Below, one piece after another: positions 18,185-28,504 of a stretch of 64,000 nt of DNA (positions are counted from its first letter, which is position 1; every line of letters begins with the position of its first letter). The DNA is from Filobacillus milosensis. Its GTDB lineage: Bacteria > Bacillota > Bacilli > Bacillales > Alkalibacillaceae. The notes beneath the pieces are model-generated. The model was given only the letters and a program-made list of their open reading frames with translations. It ran no database searches and was not told the origin of the DNA. Where the stretch lies: positions 1 to 64,000 of the forward strand of contig NZ_SOPW01000011.1 of the NCBI RefSeq assembly GCF_004402015.1, in the 5' to 3' direction. Both the position numbers and the translations under genes were made by a program.

Positions 18185-19091
18185 TGATCTTAAAGTTCAC
18201 TTCCCAATTAGAGGTGGAATTTTAAATAGAAAAATTGATGCCATTAGAGCCGTTGATGGAGTAAACTTTGAAATTAGACAAGGTGAAACTTATGGACTAG
18301 TTGGTGAGTCAGGTTCTGGAAAAACGACAACTGGTAAAGCTGTAATGGGCTTAAATAATATTACTGATGGTGAAATTTACTTTGAGAATGAACTATTAAA
18401 CAAGGGTAGTAAAGTAAATATCCGCCGTGATATTCAAATGATATTCCAAGACCCTTATTCAAGTTTGAATCCTCGTAAACGTGTTTTTGATATCATTGCT
18501 GAACCTATACGAAATTATGAAAAACTCTCGAAGCAAGAGGAGAAGAGACGTGTGCAAGAACTTTTATCACAAGTAGGACTTTCTCCTGAAAGTATCTTAA
18601 AATATCCACACGAATTCTCAGGTGGTCAACGCCAACGTATCGGTGTTGCACGCGCAATTGCTTTGAAACCAAAGCTGATTATTATGGATGAGCCTGTGTC
18701 GGCATTGGACGTTTCAGTACAAGCACAGGTATTAAACTTTATGCAAGAATTGCAGGAAGAATTAAATTTAACTTACTTATTTATTTCCCACGATTTAGGT
18801 GTTGTTAAACATATGTGTGACCGAATAGGAATTATGTATAACGGACGTTATGTTGAAGAAGGGACAAAGGAAGAGATTTTTAACGACCCTCAACATATTT
18901 ATACAAAACGTCTAGTAGCCGCTATTCCGGATATTGATCCGAAAAGACGTCAAGACAACTTTAAGTTCCGTGAACAAGTTAAAGATGAGTTTACGAACTC
19001 ATACAACGACTATTTCGACGAAGATGGCTTGGCATATCAATTAAAACCAATTACCGATACACATCGAGTAGCGTTACCAGAGAGAGGTTGA
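18165..19091 (+). CDS. oppF: oligopeptide ABC transporter ATPase, OppF/AppF type
   Basis: Second ATPase of the importer (308 residues); it forms a heterodimer with OppD below the two permeases. Walker A GESGSGKTT, signature FSGGQRQRI and Walker B LIIMDEP are present. The chosen start at 18165 follows AAGGAGG at a good distance inside the end of oppD; the longer open frame from 18102 has no ribosome binding site. Its C-terminus carries the usual AIPDIDPKRR-type extension, although here it is acidic beyond that. Confidence 0.92.
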   Translation: MTLLKVNDLKVHFPIRGGILNRKIDAIRAVDGVNFEIRQGETYGLVGESGSGKTTTGKAVMGLNNITDGEIYFENELLNKGSKVNIRRDIQMIFQDPYSSLNPRKRVFDIIAEPIRNYEKLSKQEEKRRVQELLSQVGLSPESILKYPHEFSGGQRQRIGVARAIALKPKLIIMDEPVSALDVSVQAQVLNFMQELQEELNLTYLFISHDLGVVKHMCDRIGIMYNGRYVEEGTKEEIFNDPQHIYTKRLVAAIPDIDPKRRQDNFKFREQVKDEFTNSYNDYFDEDGLAYQLKPITDTHRVALPERG

Positions 19092-19098
19092 TTTAAAA

Positions 19099-20061
19099 AT
19101 GTGGAAATTTACAGTTAGACGTTTATTAATAACAACACCTCAAATTATTCTATTAAGTGCTATAGTGTTTATCTTAGCTAAAATGATGCCAGGTGATGCG
19201 TTAACAGGTTTAATCGATCCAACTCTAAGCCAGGAACGTATCGCTGAAATGAGAGAAAAACTAGGTTTGAACAACCCGTGGTATATTCAATATAGAGATT
19301 GGTTAGCCGGAGTTGTACAAGGTGACTTTGGCCAATCTTTCAAATACCAAATGCCGGTGACAGAATTAATCTGGCAGCGAGTTATTAATACATTTTGGTT
19401 ATCACTAGTATCAACCATTATGATCTATGCAATTGGACTACCTTTAGGTATTGTTAGTGGTCGTTACAATGACCGCTTAATTGACCAATTAATTACTGGT
19501 TATACTTATTTAGGATTTGCAACGCCAGTCTTCATTTTCGGTTTAGTTGCACTTTGGATTTTCGGATTCATGTTAGGTTGGTTCCCAACTGGTGGTTCAG
19601 TAGAGCCGGGATTAGAACCAGGAACATTCGAATACATCCTAAGTAAATTACATCACTTATTATTACCTTCGTTGTCTATTGCTCTTATAGGTACAGTTGG
19701 TACTGTGCAATATTTACGAAGTGAAATTATTGATACCAAACAACGTGACTTTATTATTACAGCACGTGCAAAGGGTGCACCTGAAAGACGAGTGTATAAT
19801 CGTCATATCTTTAGAAACTCAATTCTACCAATTGCAGCATTCTTCGGATATGAAATTATTAACTTGATTAATGGAAGTATTTTCATTGAACAAATATTCA
19901 GTTATCCAGGCATGGGGAATTTATTTATTGAATCAATCATGCTTCGAGACTATTCAGTTGTAACTGCTTTAGTACTATTATCTGGTATCCTGGCTATTTT
20001 AGGTGCTTTATTATCAGATATTATCTTAAGTGTTGTCGATCCACGTATACGTATTAAATAA
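19099..20061 (+). CDS. oppB: oligopeptide ABC transporter permease, OppB/AppB type
   Basis: A 320-residue inner membrane permease with six predicted helices. The N-terminal MWKFTVRRLLITTPQIILLS is typical of the DppB/OppB family. The EAA loop that docks to the ATPases is visible as RSEIIDTKQRDFIITARAKGA (residues about 213-233). It begins seven bases after oppF. Confidence 0.93.
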   Translation: MWKFTVRRLLITTPQIILLSAIVFILAKMMPGDALTGLIDPTLSQERIAEMREKLGLNNPWYIQYRDWLAGVVQGDFGQSFKYQMPVTELIWQRVINTFWLSLVSTIMIYAIGLPLGIVSGRYNDRLIDQLITGYTYLGFATPVFIFGLVALWIFGFMLGWFPTGGSVEPGLEPGTFEYILSKLHHLLLPSLSIALIGTVGTVQYLRSEIIDTKQRDFIITARAKGAPERRVYNRHIFRNSILPIAAFFGYEIINLINGSIFIEQIFSYPGMGNLFIESIMLRDYSVVTALVLLSGILAILGALLSDIILSVVDPRIRIK

Positions 20062-20090
20062 AATAGCAGACATCAATGGGGGTGAGCAAA

Positions 20091-21023
20091 GTGTCTCAAA
20101 AACAAACACAGGGTGATATTGAAAAAGCTGTTAAAGAACAACAAGAGGAAAAACAAGAACAAAAAAGTCCATCAGGTTTTAGAATATTTTGGAGAGAAAT
20201 TCTAAAAGATAAATTAGCTCTAGTGTCACTAATATTCTTTGTTTTAATAACTGTAGTCGTATTTGGCGCATCAGAAATATTAGACAAAGCAGAAGTAACA
20301 AGAGTAGATCCATTTAACATTTATCAACCACCTTCCGATGAATTTCTATTAGGTACAGACCAGGGTGGACGTGATATTTTTGGACAATTAATGATTGGAA
20401 CTAGAAACTCCCTGGCTATTGGATTTCTAGTAACTTTATTATCAGGTATTATCGGAGTAGTATTCGGAGTTGTCTCTGGTTACTTCGGAGGTCATATTGA
20501 TAACGCATTAATGCGTGTAGTTGATTTCTTTATGGTTTTACCATTCATTATGTTAGTTATTGTATTCGTAGCAATTGTTCCGAAATACAGTATCTGGACA
20601 TTCTCATTAATCATGACCGCATTCTTATGGATGGGTATAGCTCGACTCATACGTTCAAAAGCTTTGCAGGAGAAAGAGTTAGATTACGCACAAGCTTCCA
20701 GAACATTAGGGTCATCACATACTAAAATTATTTTTAAACAGGTATTACCTAATATTACATCGTTAATTGTAGTAACAATGACACTAAACTTAGCTGCCAA
20801 TATTGGAATTGAGTCCGGACTATCTTTCTTAGGATTCGGGTTCCCTAAAGATACGCCGAGTTTAGGTACATTATTAAGTTATACAACTAATCCAATCACG
20901 CTTGAAGAGCGTTGGTGGATCTGGTTACCAGCAGCAGTATTAATTTTATTATTAATGCTATCTGTACGTAACGTAGGTGAAGCACTTAAACGTGCAGCAG
21001 ATGCTCGTCAAAGAAGAGCATAA
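20091..21023 (+). CDS. oppC: oligopeptide ABC transporter permease, OppC/AppC type
   Basis: Second permease (310 residues). After a polar, Gln- and Lys-rich cytoplasmic tail of about 30 residues come six helices, with the OppC-type GTDQGGRDIFGQLM segment and the EAA loop KELDYAQASRTLG. A GTG start at 20091 is preferred because GGGGGTGA lies just before it; ATG at 20076 has none. Confidence 0.92.
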   Translation: MSQKQTQGDIEKAVKEQQEEKQEQKSPSGFRIFWREILKDKLALVSLIFFVLITVVVFGASEILDKAEVTRVDPFNIYQPPSDEFLLGTDQGGRDIFGQLMIGTRNSLAIGFLVTLLSGIIGVVFGVVSGYFGGHIDNALMRVVDFFMVLPFIMLVIVFVAIVPKYSIWTFSLIMTAFLWMGIARLIRSKALQEKELDYAQASRTLGSSHTKIIFKQVLPNITSLIVVTMTLNLAANIGIESGLSFLGFGFPKDTPSLGTLLSYTTNPITLEERWWIWLPAAVLILLLMLSVRNVGEALKRAADARQRRA

Positions 21024-21117
21024 TACTTTTGGTACCTACACTGAATGAATCAGTGTTGAGTATATAATAACTTATCAGTCACAAGGCTGAACAAAAATTA
21101 GGGGGAGGTTATTAATT

Positions 21118-23001
21118 ATGAGCAAATCATTATTAGGCAAGTTTCTATTTGTCTTAATGCTCGCTTCAATGCTTCTTATCGCCGCTTGTAATAGCGACGA
21201 AGGAAGTGACACTCCAGATGATGGAGGAGAAGATAACACTGAAGACACTACAGATGATGGATCAGATGATGGTTCAGAAGATGATGGTGAAAGCAGTGAC
21301 GATAAGAAAGAAGAAGACACTGACGGTCTTTACAGCATTGAGGACTTCAGTACTTCAACTTCAAATGACGGAGAACTAATCGACGGTGGAGAAATCACTT
21401 ACGGTTTAGTTTCTGATACTGCGTTTGAAGGTACGTTAAACTGGAACTTCTATTCTGGTAACCCAGATGCGATGGTTATCCAATGGTTTGACGAGTCTCT
21501 ATTAACTTACGATGAGAACTACACGATCACTAGTGATGGTGCAGCTGAATATGAAGTTAATGAAGAAGAAAGTTCAATTACTTTCACTATTCGTGACAAT
21601 GTAAATTGGCATGATGGTGAGCCTGTAACTGCTGAAGACTGGAAATTCGCGTATGAAGTAATTTCACACCCGGATTATCAAGGTCCTCGTGGTAGCACAG
21701 TAGGTTTCACATTACTAGAAGGTATGCAAGACTACCGTGATGGTAATGCTGATACTATTTCAGGTATCGTTGTAGAAGACGAGAAAACAATTACTTTTAA
21801 CTATGAGCGTTTAACTCCATCACTATTAACTGGTGGTATCTGGGGTTATCCTTTAGCTAAGCATATCTTTGGTGATATGGCAGTAGCTGATATGGCTTCT
21901 TCTGACGCTGTACGTCAAAACCCAATTGGTTTCGGTCCGTACAAAGTTGATAGCATTACACCAGGTGAATCTGTAACTTACGTTAAGAACGAAGACTACT
22001 GGAGAGGCGAGCCGAACTTAGACAAAGTTACTCTAAAAGTAATCAGCTCATCTACAGTAGCTAACGCTTTAGAAACTGGAGAAGTTGACTTAGTAGATAG
22101 CTTCCCGGTTGATCAGTTCCCAGACAACTCAAACATGGAAGGTATTGAGTGGTTAGGTGATATTGATCTTGCTTATACTTACATTGGTTTCAAATTAGGT
22201 GACTGGAACAAAGAAGAAAGTCGCGTAAACTATAAGCCAGACGAAATGAAAATGGGTGACGTTGAACTACGTCGCGCTATGTGGTATGCGGTAGATAACA
22301 ATGCAGTTGGTGAAAAGTTCTACAATGGCCTACGTTGGGCTGGTACAACTCTAATTGCACCATCTCACCCAGCATATCATGATGATTCAATCGAAGTACC
22401 AACTTATGATCCAGAAAAAGCTAAGCAAATCTTAGATGACGCTGGATATAAAGATACTGATGGCGATGGTTTCCGTGAAACTCCAGATGGCGAACCGTTA
22501 GAAATTAACTTCGCTGCTATGTCTGGTGGAGACGTTGCAGAACCATTAGCACAGTACTACCTACAACAATGGCAAGCTGTTGGCTTAAACGTTGGCCTAT
22601 TAGATGGTCGTCTACTTGAGTTCAACACTTTCTATGACCGTGTAGGTAACGGTGGTAACGATGACCCTGCAGTAGATGTTTACATGGGTGCATGGGGTGT
22701 TGGTTATGATGTAGACCCTAGTGGTTTATATGGTCCAACAGCTATGTTCAACTTCCCTCGTTACGAGAGCGAAGAAAACACTGAACTTCTAGAAAAGGGT
22801 CTTTCTGACGAAGCATTCGATACTGAATACCGTCAGCAAGTTTACAGTGACTGGCAGAAACTAATGGTTGAAGAGATTCCTGTATTCCCAACTCTTTACC
22901 GTTCAGTTCTAATCCCAGTTAACGAGCGTATCGCTAACTACGATATCTCAGTTGGTTCTGGAGTATACCTATACGAGTTAGGTGTTACTAGCCAAGACTA
23001 A
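21118..23001 (+). CDS. oppA: oligopeptide-binding lipoprotein, OppA/AppA type
   Basis: Extracellular substrate-binding protein (627 residues) tethered by a lipid. The N-terminus has a signal helix and lipobox LIAAC, with the modified Cys at about residue 24. A linker of about 45 residues made almost only of Asp, Glu, Ser, Gly and Thr follows; such acidic linkers are common in salt-adapted bacteria. The SBP_bac_5 fold then begins (GEITYGLVSD, NVNWHDGEPVTAEDW). AGGGGGAGG precedes the start. The 94-bp gap from oppC and strong codon bias suggest it is the most highly made subunit. Confidence 0.93.
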   Translation: MSKSLLGKFLFVLMLASMLLIAACNSDEGSDTPDDGGEDNTEDTTDDGSDDGSEDDGESSDDKKEEDTDGLYSIEDFSTSTSNDGELIDGGEITYGLVSDTAFEGTLNWNFYSGNPDAMVIQWFDESLLTYDENYTITSDGAAEYEVNEEESSITFTIRDNVNWHDGEPVTAEDWKFAYEVISHPDYQGPRGSTVGFTLLEGMQDYRDGNADTISGIVVEDEKTITFNYERLTPSLLTGGIWGYPLAKHIFGDMAVADMASSDAVRQNPIGFGPYKVDSITPGESVTYVKNEDYWRGEPNLDKVTLKVISSSTVANALETGEVDLVDSFPVDQFPDNSNMEGIEWLGDIDLAYTYIGFKLGDWNKEESRVNYKPDEMKMGDVELRRAMWYAVDNNAVGEKFYNGLRWAGTTLIAPSHPAYHDDSIEVPTYDPEKAKQILDDAGYKDTDGDGFRETPDGEPLEINFAAMSGGDVAEPLAQYYLQQWQAVGLNVGLLDGRLLEFNTFYDRVGNGGNDDPAVDVYMGAWGVGYDVDPSGLYGPTAMFNFPRYESEENTELLEKGLSDEAFDTEYRQQVYSDWQKLMVEEIPVFPTLYRSVLIPVNERIANYDISVGSGVYLYELGVTSQD

Positions 23002-23010
23002 TTTTAAGAT

Positions 23011-23046
23011 AAACAGGCTCAAGAGATTACTCTTGGGTCTGTTTTA
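23011..23046 (+). terminator. terminator of the opp operon
   Basis: AAACAGGCTCAAGAG pairs with CTCTTGGGTCTGTTT around ATTA. Confidence 0.88.
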
Positions 23047-23135
23047 TATATTTTCACTTACTTTAAGTAATTAACTTACATAATATTATGTAGTATGTTA
23101 AAATTGAATTATTAATTGAGAAAGTGAGTGATTTT

Positions 23136-23960
23136 ATGTCATATCATAAACTGCCAACAAAATATATTGAACAAATCTCATTAAACGTTTCAGATATAAC
23201 ACGATCTAAAGAATTTTATATTAATAAGTTAGGGATGAAATTATTAAATGAAGAAGACCATAAAGCAACTTTGTCTTTTGATAATCAAACCCCTGCAGTA
23301 GAACTAGTGCAACCTGAAAATGTTGTACCACTAGACCGTTCAAAAACTGGATTATTCCATGTAGCATTCCTTGTACCATCTAAAACAGATTTAGCCAATG
23401 TAGTCTATTACTTATGGAAAAACCAAATACCAATCCAAGGTGCATCAGATCATCTCGTTTCAGAAGCATTGTACTTACAGGATCCGGACGGAAATGGTAT
23501 AGAAATTTATCGAGACCGCCCCCACGAAGAATGGAAGTGGAAGAATGATCATGTGGTGATGGATTCAGTACCATTAGATGTTGAAGGACTTTTACAAGAA
23601 AGGTCTGAAACTGGGTGGAAAGGGTTCCCTGAAAATACAGTCATTGGTCATATTCACTTACAAGTTCATAACTTAGAGGAAGTCCGCCCTTTTTACGAAA
23701 AGTTGGGCTTTGACATTGTTGCTGAGTATGGGCCCCAAGCTTTATTTATGGCTGACAACCACTATCATCACCATATTGGTTTAAATGTGTGGAATAGTCG
23801 TAATGGAGAAAAGAAGCATAACAATGAAATAGGGTTGAATTGGTATTCTATTCAAATGACTAAAGAAGAACGAAAAGAAATTAGAAAGCGGTTAGACATA
23901 GAATTAAGTGGTGGTCTTTATACAGTAGAAGACCCATCAGGGATAAAAATAAAATTTTAA
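23136..23960 (+). CDS. VOC family dioxygenase-like protein (CatE-like)
   Basis: A 274-residue protein with two tandem vicinal-oxygen-chelate modules (about residues 8-125 and 165-274). It resembles the CatE (YfiE) catechol 2,3-dioxygenase group of Bacillus. Candidate metal ligands are the His in GLFHVAFLV, the Glu in DGNGIEIY and the His in GHIHLQVHNL. Whether it cleaves a ring or has another VOC activity cannot be told. ATG at 23136 is chosen with AAAGTGAG upstream. Monocistronic. Confidence 0.78.
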   Translation: MSYHKLPTKYIEQISLNVSDITRSKEFYINKLGMKLLNEEDHKATLSFDNQTPAVELVQPENVVPLDRSKTGLFHVAFLVPSKTDLANVVYYLWKNQIPIQGASDHLVSEALYLQDPDGNGIEIYRDRPHEEWKWKNDHVVMDSVPLDVEGLLQERSETGWKGFPENTVIGHIHLQVHNLEEVRPFYEKLGFDIVAEYGPQALFMADNHYHHHIGLNVWNSRNGEKKHNNEIGLNWYSIQMTKEERKEIRKRLDIELSGGLYTVEDPSGIKIKF

Positions 23961-23962
23961 TT

Positions 23963-23997
23963 AGATGAGCTTAGGGTATTCCTTAAGCTCATTTATT
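23963..23997. terminator. terminator between the VOC gene and the converging unknown gene
   Basis: ATGAGCTTAGG and CCTTAAGCTCAT form a stem loop between the two converging genes. Confidence 0.75.
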
Positions 23998-24456
23998 ATA
24001 GTCCCAAAGAATTCGCCACTTACCTTGTAGTTCGGTAGCATACACATCCTGAACGATAGTAAAATTACCATATTTACCTTTATAAGTTTTATAGATTGCA
24101 AATTTAATTGCTTGCTCAAGTGGTTCGGCACCGTCTTCCATCGCCCAATTCGTAACTTTGGTAGGCTCACTTAATGTATATGAATAAGTGGTCACACCAA
24201 AATGGTTCATAAATACATGTGCTCGATCTTGGATATAGTACCCTTTATCAAACTTTTGCTGCATTAATGGGTGGAACATCTCCCATGATTCAGAAAAAGT
24301 ACCGTCTTGCTCATAGGTGTAAAATTGATGGACAGCCTCAGCTGCTTGCTCTTCAGGGGACTTTCGACCATTAAACAAACTGATGATTAATAGAATAATA
24401 ACTGCTAAAGCCCCGCCTAAAATTAATATCCCTTTGGCATTTCCTCTTCTCCTCAT
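23989..24456 (-). CDS. membrane-anchored protein of unknown function
   Basis: A 155-residue protein with a basic N-terminus (MRRRGNAKG), one membrane helix (about residues 9-27) and an extracytoplasmic domain of about 120 residues. The outer part has the look of an NTF2-like or DUF4878-type fold (SPEEQAAEAVHQFYTYEQDG, ending in GKWRILWDYNK). GGTGGAAC precedes the start. I do not recognise a specific family and cannot assign a function. Confidence 0.7.
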   Translation of the reverse strand: MRRRGNAKGILILGGALAVIILLIISLFNGRKSPEEQAAEAVHQFYTYEQDGTFSESWEMFHPLMQQKFDKGYYIQDRAHVFMNHFGVTTYSYTLSEPTKVTNWAMEDGAEPLEQAIKFAIYKTYKGKYGNFTIVQDVYATELQGKWRILWDYNK

Positions 24457-24561
24457 AGTTCCACCTCTTCAATGCATGTCTATAGTTAATCATATTAATT
24501 GAGGTACAGGTTTATTAACAAAAACACGAATCTCTAAATGCATTTCTATTAGATGGGTACC

Positions 24562-24757
24562 TTATAGATTGATAAAAAGCTCCTATAGAGAGACAAGAAT
24601 TTCAGGTAGACCAATACTAATTTCTCGTAGAGCGATATAAAGTTCTTATAGAATAATGGAAACTTCTCATAGAACGACAAGAATTTCTTATAGAAGTAAG
24701 AAAACTCCTTGTAGGTCACGTGATAGTCCCCATAGATTGATGAAAAGTTCTTGTAGA
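24562..24757. repeat. 21-bp-phased array, TTCTCATAGA box, 10 units
   Basis: The TAG of a TTCTYATAGA-like box falls at 24565, 24586, 24607, 24628, 24649, 24670, 24691, 24712, 24733 and 24754, ten units at exactly 21 bp. Linkers vary. It occupies the 415-bp gap between two divergent genes, upstream of the thiolase promoter. The same box recurs at 52430-52567. Confidence 0.9.
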
Positions 24758-24795
24758 TTAATATTTACCTCACTTTATCAGAAAAATTCAACTTA

Positions 24796-24829
24796 TTGAG
24801 CGAGCGTTCAGTCGGAAATATGTTATAAT
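24796..24829 (+). promoter_or_regulatory. TetR-type operator and promoter before the thiolase gene
   Basis: TGAGCGAGCGTTCA at 24797-24810 is a near-perfect palindrome (TGAGCG and TGAACG half sites around AG). It overlaps TTGAGC, which pairs with TATGTT at 17 bases; TATAAT at 24824 is an alternative -10. The cluster encodes a TetR regulator, a natural candidate for binding here. Confidence 0.5.
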
Positions 24830-24871
24830 TATGTTAGCGTTTACAAAGACGAGAAAAAGGGAGGAATTACT

Positions 24872-26059
24872 GTGGGTAAAACAGTTATTGTAGCAGGTGC
24901 AAGAACGCCTTTCGGTAAATTTGGTGGAGGATTAGCTCCACTAACAGCAGCTCAATTAGGGGGCATTGCAATTAAAGAGGCGCTTAAGCGTGCGTCGGTT
25001 GAAGGTAAGGATGTACAAGAAGTAATCATGGGGACGGTTCTTCAAGGTGGTCAAGGACAGCTTCCTTCAAGACAAGCGATGCGTTATGCAGATATTCCTT
25101 GGGAGACAAAAACGGAAACGATTAATAAAGTATGTGCATCAGGTATGCGTAGTGTTGCTTTAGGCGACATGATGATTCGTTTAGGTGAAGAAGATACTAT
25201 TGTTGCCGGTGGTATGGAAAGCATGAGTAATGCGCCATACTTCATGCCAAATGCTCGTTGGGGCATGCGTATGGGTGATAATAAAGTTGTAGATATGATG
25301 GTTCATGACGGTTTAACATGCTCATTTGAAAGTGTACACATGGGTACTTATGGTAATCGCACGGCTAACAAATTTGAGCTATCTCGTGAGGCTCAGGACA
25401 ACTGGGCAGCAGCAAGTCATGAGCGCGCTCTTAAAGCGATTGAAGATGGAAAACTAGCAGAAGAAATCGTACCAGTTGAAGTACCTCAGCGTAAAGGTGA
25501 TCCGGTAGTTGTTGATACGGATGAAGCACCTCGTGCAGGTACAACAGCTGAAAAACTTGCAAAACTTCGTCCGGCATTTGATAAAGATGGAACGATTACA
25601 GCAGGGAACGCACCAGGTGTGAATGACGGTGCAGCAGCAATGGTATTAATGTCTGAAAAAAAAGCTAAGTCGACAGGTCAAGAGCCGTTAGCTTACGTGA
25701 TCGGTCACGAAGAAGTAGCTGTTGAGGCTGAACGCTTCCCAGAGACTCCTGGTATCGTGATTAATAAATTACTAGAAAAAACGGATTACAGCATTGATGA
25801 TATCGATCTATTTGAAGTGAATGAAGCATTCGCGGCGGTATCTCTAGCGAGTGGGAAAATTGCTGGATTAGACCCAGAAAAAGTGAATGTGAACGGTGGT
25901 GCGGTAGCACTTGGTCACCCAATTGGAGCAAGTGGTGCGCGTATCGTGTTAACACTAGCTTACGAATTAAAACGACGTGGCGGCGGTATTGGTATTGCTT
26001 CTATTTGTTCAGGTGGCGGCCAAGGTGACGCACTATTAATCGAAGTACCGAAGCAGTAA
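24872..26059 (+). CDS. mmgA: acetyl-CoA acetyltransferase (thiolase, MmgA-like)
   Basis: A 395-residue thiolase that interconverts acetyl-CoA and acetoacetyl-CoA, or cleaves 3-ketoacyl-CoA in beta-oxidation. The nucleophilic Cys88 lies in [18 protein letters not shown] carries the catalytic His and CSGGGQGD the second Cys near the C-terminus. Start GTG with GGGAGG upstream. It heads the acyl-CoA cluster and is followed by 427 bp of repeat sequence before the next gene. Confidence 0.93.
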   Translation: MGKTVIVAGARTPFGKFGGGLAPLTAAQLGGIAIKEALKRASVEGKDVQEVIMGTVLQGGQGQLPSRQAMRYADIPWETKTETINKVCASGMRSVALGDMMIRLGEEDTIVAGGMESMSNAPYFMPNARWGMRMGDNKVVDMMVHDGLTCSFESVHMGTYGNRTANKFELSREAQDNWAAASHERALKAIEDGKLAEEIVPVEVPQRKGDPVVVDTDEAPRAGTTAEKLAKLRPAFDKDGTITAGNAPGVNDGAAAMVLMSEKKAKSTGQEPLAYVIGHEEVAVEAERFPETPGIVINKLLEKTDYSIDDIDLFEVNEAFAAVSLASGKIAGLDPEKVNVNGGAVALGHPIGASGARIVLTLAYELKRRGGGIGIASICSGGGQGDALLIEVPKQ

Positions 26060-26159
26060 CAAACTGGCCCGCTCGCAGTCACGAAATTCTAGCACTCTAG
26101 CAGCTTTCGTTAGTGTTTTAGTAAGTGACATGTGAAGCGTGGAAGGTTAGTAGTTATTG

Positions 26160-26415
26160 GTAAGTGTTTGAAACTGATGAGACTCCTGCAGAAAAACGAG
26201 ACAATTGAGACCCCGCAGGAAGGGTTCTACTTGAATAGACTTCTTTGAACCCTTGCGCCGAGGAAGCTTGCATCGAAGCGTTACTAGAAGACGCAGGCGC
26301 ACATACGTAAGTGAAGTCCGAGGAGGCTCAATGCGAGTCTGCGGTCGGCTAAAGGCAGCCACGTCCTGTGGCCAACGCCGACACTTGAACGTCCTGTTCT
26401 TCGGAAAGCGAATCA
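26160..26415. repeat. composite intergenic repeat with hairpin module (copy 2)
   Basis: The 427-bp gap after mmgA holds GAGACTCCTGCAG, GAGACCCCGCAGGA and CCGAGGAGGCTC, parts of a dispersed Bacillaceae repeat, followed by the hairpin module. Its stems are GTCGGC (26344) with GCCGAC (26377), and GCCAC (26358) with GTGGC (26368), loop GTCCT. No gene is supported here; open frames across it follow the repeat. Confidence 0.72.
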
Positions 26416-26486
26416 ATTACAAACACTATAACGAGCGTGAACTCAACCAATTTTTCAAATAAAAAGAAAAGAAGGGAAGGAATAAC

Positions 26487-27338
26487 ATGACAATCAAAAA
26501 CGTAATGGTCATTGGAGCTGGACAAATGGGATCTGGTATCGCACAGGTTTTCGCCCAGTCAGGCTTCGATGTAAAACTTAACGATTTATCTGAAGAGGCT
26601 TTGCAAAAAGGTCTTGCACATATGGAAAAAATTCTGTCTCGTAACGTGGAAAAGGGCCGCATGACTGAAGATGAGAAAACGGCGACGCTTAACCGCGTGC
26701 AAACGACCTCATCATTAAACGATGCGAGTGATCGTGATTTAGTGATTGAAGCGGTTGTTGAGAACATGGACGTGAAAACGAAAGTCTTCCAGCAGCTTGA
26801 TCAAATTACACCGAAACATGCGATTCTAGCTACGAACACGTCATCGCTACCAATTACGGATATTGCGGCGGTGACTGATCGTCCGGATCAAGTCATCGGG
26901 ATGCACTTCATGAATCCGGTACCGGTGATGAAGCTTGTAGAGGTGATTCGTGCGATTCAGACGTCGGATGAAACGTATGCAACGATTGAAGAGGCGGCGA
27001 AAGCTTTAGGTAAGACGCCAGTTGAAGTAAACGACTATCCTGGTTTCGTTTCGAACCGTATTCTAATGCCGATGATTAACGAAGCAATCTACACAGTATA
27101 CGAGGGTGTGGCTGAGCCAGAAGCGATTGATGAAGTGATGAAGCTCGGTATGAATCATCCGATGGGACCGTTGACGTTAGCTGATTTTATCGGCCTTGAT
27201 ACGTGCTTATACATTATGGAAGTGTTATATGAAGGGTTTGGCGACAGCAAGTATCGTCCGTGCCCGTTACTGAAGAAGTATGTAAGTGCTGGCTGGTTAG
27301 GTAAGAAATCTGGGCGCGGCTTTTACGTGTACGAATAA
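26487..27338 (+). CDS. mmgB: 3-hydroxybutyryl-CoA dehydrogenase (MmgB-like)
   Basis: A 283-residue NAD(P)-dependent dehydrogenase oxidising 3-hydroxyacyl-CoA. The dinucleotide fold starts [14 protein letters not shown]. The catalytic His is in [15 protein letters not shown], and the C-terminal dimer domain includes [28 protein letters not shown]. It is 14 bp from the next gene and is operonic with it. It fits either short-chain beta-oxidation or the acetoacetyl-CoA route. Confidence 0.93.
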   Translation: MTIKNVMVIGAGQMGSGIAQVFAQSGFDVKLNDLSEEALQKGLAHMEKILSRNVEKGRMTEDEKTATLNRVQTTSSLNDASDRDLVIEAVVENMDVKTKVFQQLDQITPKHAILATNTSSLPITDIAAVTDRPDQVIGMHFMNPVPVMKLVEVIRAIQTSDETYATIEEAAKALGKTPVEVNDYPGFVSNRILMPMINEAIYTVYEGVAEPEAIDEVMKLGMNHPMGPLTLADFIGLDTCLYIMEVLYEGFGDSKYRPCPLLKKYVSAGWLGKKSGRGFYVYE

Positions 27339-27352
27339 GGGGGAGCATCACG

Positions 27353-28492
27353 ATGAACTTAAATTTTACTGAAGAGCAGGATATGATGCGTAAAATGGTG
27401 CGTGACTTTGCGCAGAATGAAGTAGCTCCTGCGGTTGAACGAATGGAAACTGAGGACCGTTTTCCTGAAGAATTGATTGGGAAAATGGGCGAGCTTGGTT
27501 TATTAGGAATTCCGGTGCCAGAAGAGTATGGTGGCGCTGGGATGGACTATGTGTCTTATATTATTGCGATTCATGAGCTGTCAAAAGTGAGCGCAACGTT
27601 AGGTGTCATATTATCTGTTCACACTTCGGTTGGGACATTCCCAATTTTACGATTTGGAACGGATGAGCAGAAAAAGCATTACATTCCGAAGTTGGCGTCT
27701 GGCGAGTACTTAGGTGCGTTTGCGTTAACTGAGCATGGTGCAGGTAGTGACGCAGGGTCGCTTAAAACACGTGCAGTTAAAGATGGCGATGAGTACGTGT
27801 TAAACGGCTCTAAAATTTTCATTACCAATGGCGGTTATGCGGATACGTATATTGTGTTTGCGAAAACTGATGCGGATGCTGGTAGTAGAGGCGTTTCGGC
27901 GTTTATTGTAGAAAAAGATACGCCTGGTTTTGAAGTTGGTAAGCCTGAAAAGAAAATGGGGCTTCATGGATCGGCGACTGTGCCTTTAACATTTGATAAT
28001 TGTCGAGTACCGGTTGGGCAACTTCTTGGTCAAGAGGGCGAAGGGTACAAAATTGCGCTTGCGAACTTGAATATTGGCCGAATTGGTATTGGTGCTCAAG
28101 CATTAGGTATCGCTGAAGCTGCGCTTGATGCAGCAACAGGTTATGCGAAGGAGCGCGAACAGTTTGGTAAGCCGATTGCGCATAATCAGGGGATCTCGTT
28201 CAAGCTAGCGGATATGGCGACGACGGTTGAAGGATCGAAACTATTAATCTATAACGCAGCTTCTATGCATGAAGCGGGTGTGGATTGTGCGAAAGAAGCA
28301 TCTATGGCAAAAAAGTTCGCGTCACAAACGGCGATGGATGTTTCGATTGAGGCTGTTCAAGTTTATGGCGGTTATGGTTATACGAAAGATTATCCGGTTG
28401 AGCGCTATATGCGAGATGCGAAGATTACTCAAATTTACGAAGGAACAACTGAAATTCAAAATCTAGTGATTAGTCGACAACTATTGAAATAG
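27353..28492 (+). CDS. acyl-CoA dehydrogenase
   Basis: FAD enzyme of 379 residues inserting a double bond into acyl-CoA and passing electrons to electron transfer flavoprotein. Family motifs are [15 protein letters not shown] and [16 protein letters not shown]. The catalytic Glu lies in the C-terminal [16 protein letters not shown]. It is a paralogue of the following gene and probably prefers a different chain length or branching; sequence alone does not say which. Confidence 0.92.
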   Translation: MNLNFTEEQDMMRKMVRDFAQNEVAPAVERMETEDRFPEELIGKMGELGLLGIPVPEEYGGAGMDYVSYIIAIHELSKVSATLGVILSVHTSVGTFPILRFGTDEQKKHYIPKLASGEYLGAFALTEHGAGSDAGSLKTRAVKDGDEYVLNGSKIFITNGGYADTYIVFAKTDADAGSRGVSAFIVEKDTPGFEVGKPEKKMGLHGSATVPLTFDNCRVPVGQLLGQEGEGYKIALANLNIGRIGIGAQALGIAEAALDAATGYAKEREQFGKPIAHNQGISFKLADMATTVEGSKLLIYNAASMHEAGVDCAKEASMAKKFASQTAMDVSIEAVQVYGGYGYTKDYPVERYMRDAKITQIYEGTTEIQNLVISRQLLK

Positions 28493-28504
28493 GGGGAACC
28501 AAAC

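Noticed and set aside
24562-24757. CRISPR array
   Set aside because: Units are 21 bp overall with 8-12 bp boxes that vary between units; CRISPR repeats are longer and near identical, with longer spacers. No cas gene is present.
26253-26462. Arg-rich ORF in the mmgA-mmgB gap
   Set aside because: Lies inside the composite repeat and hairpin module; stop-free by chance.
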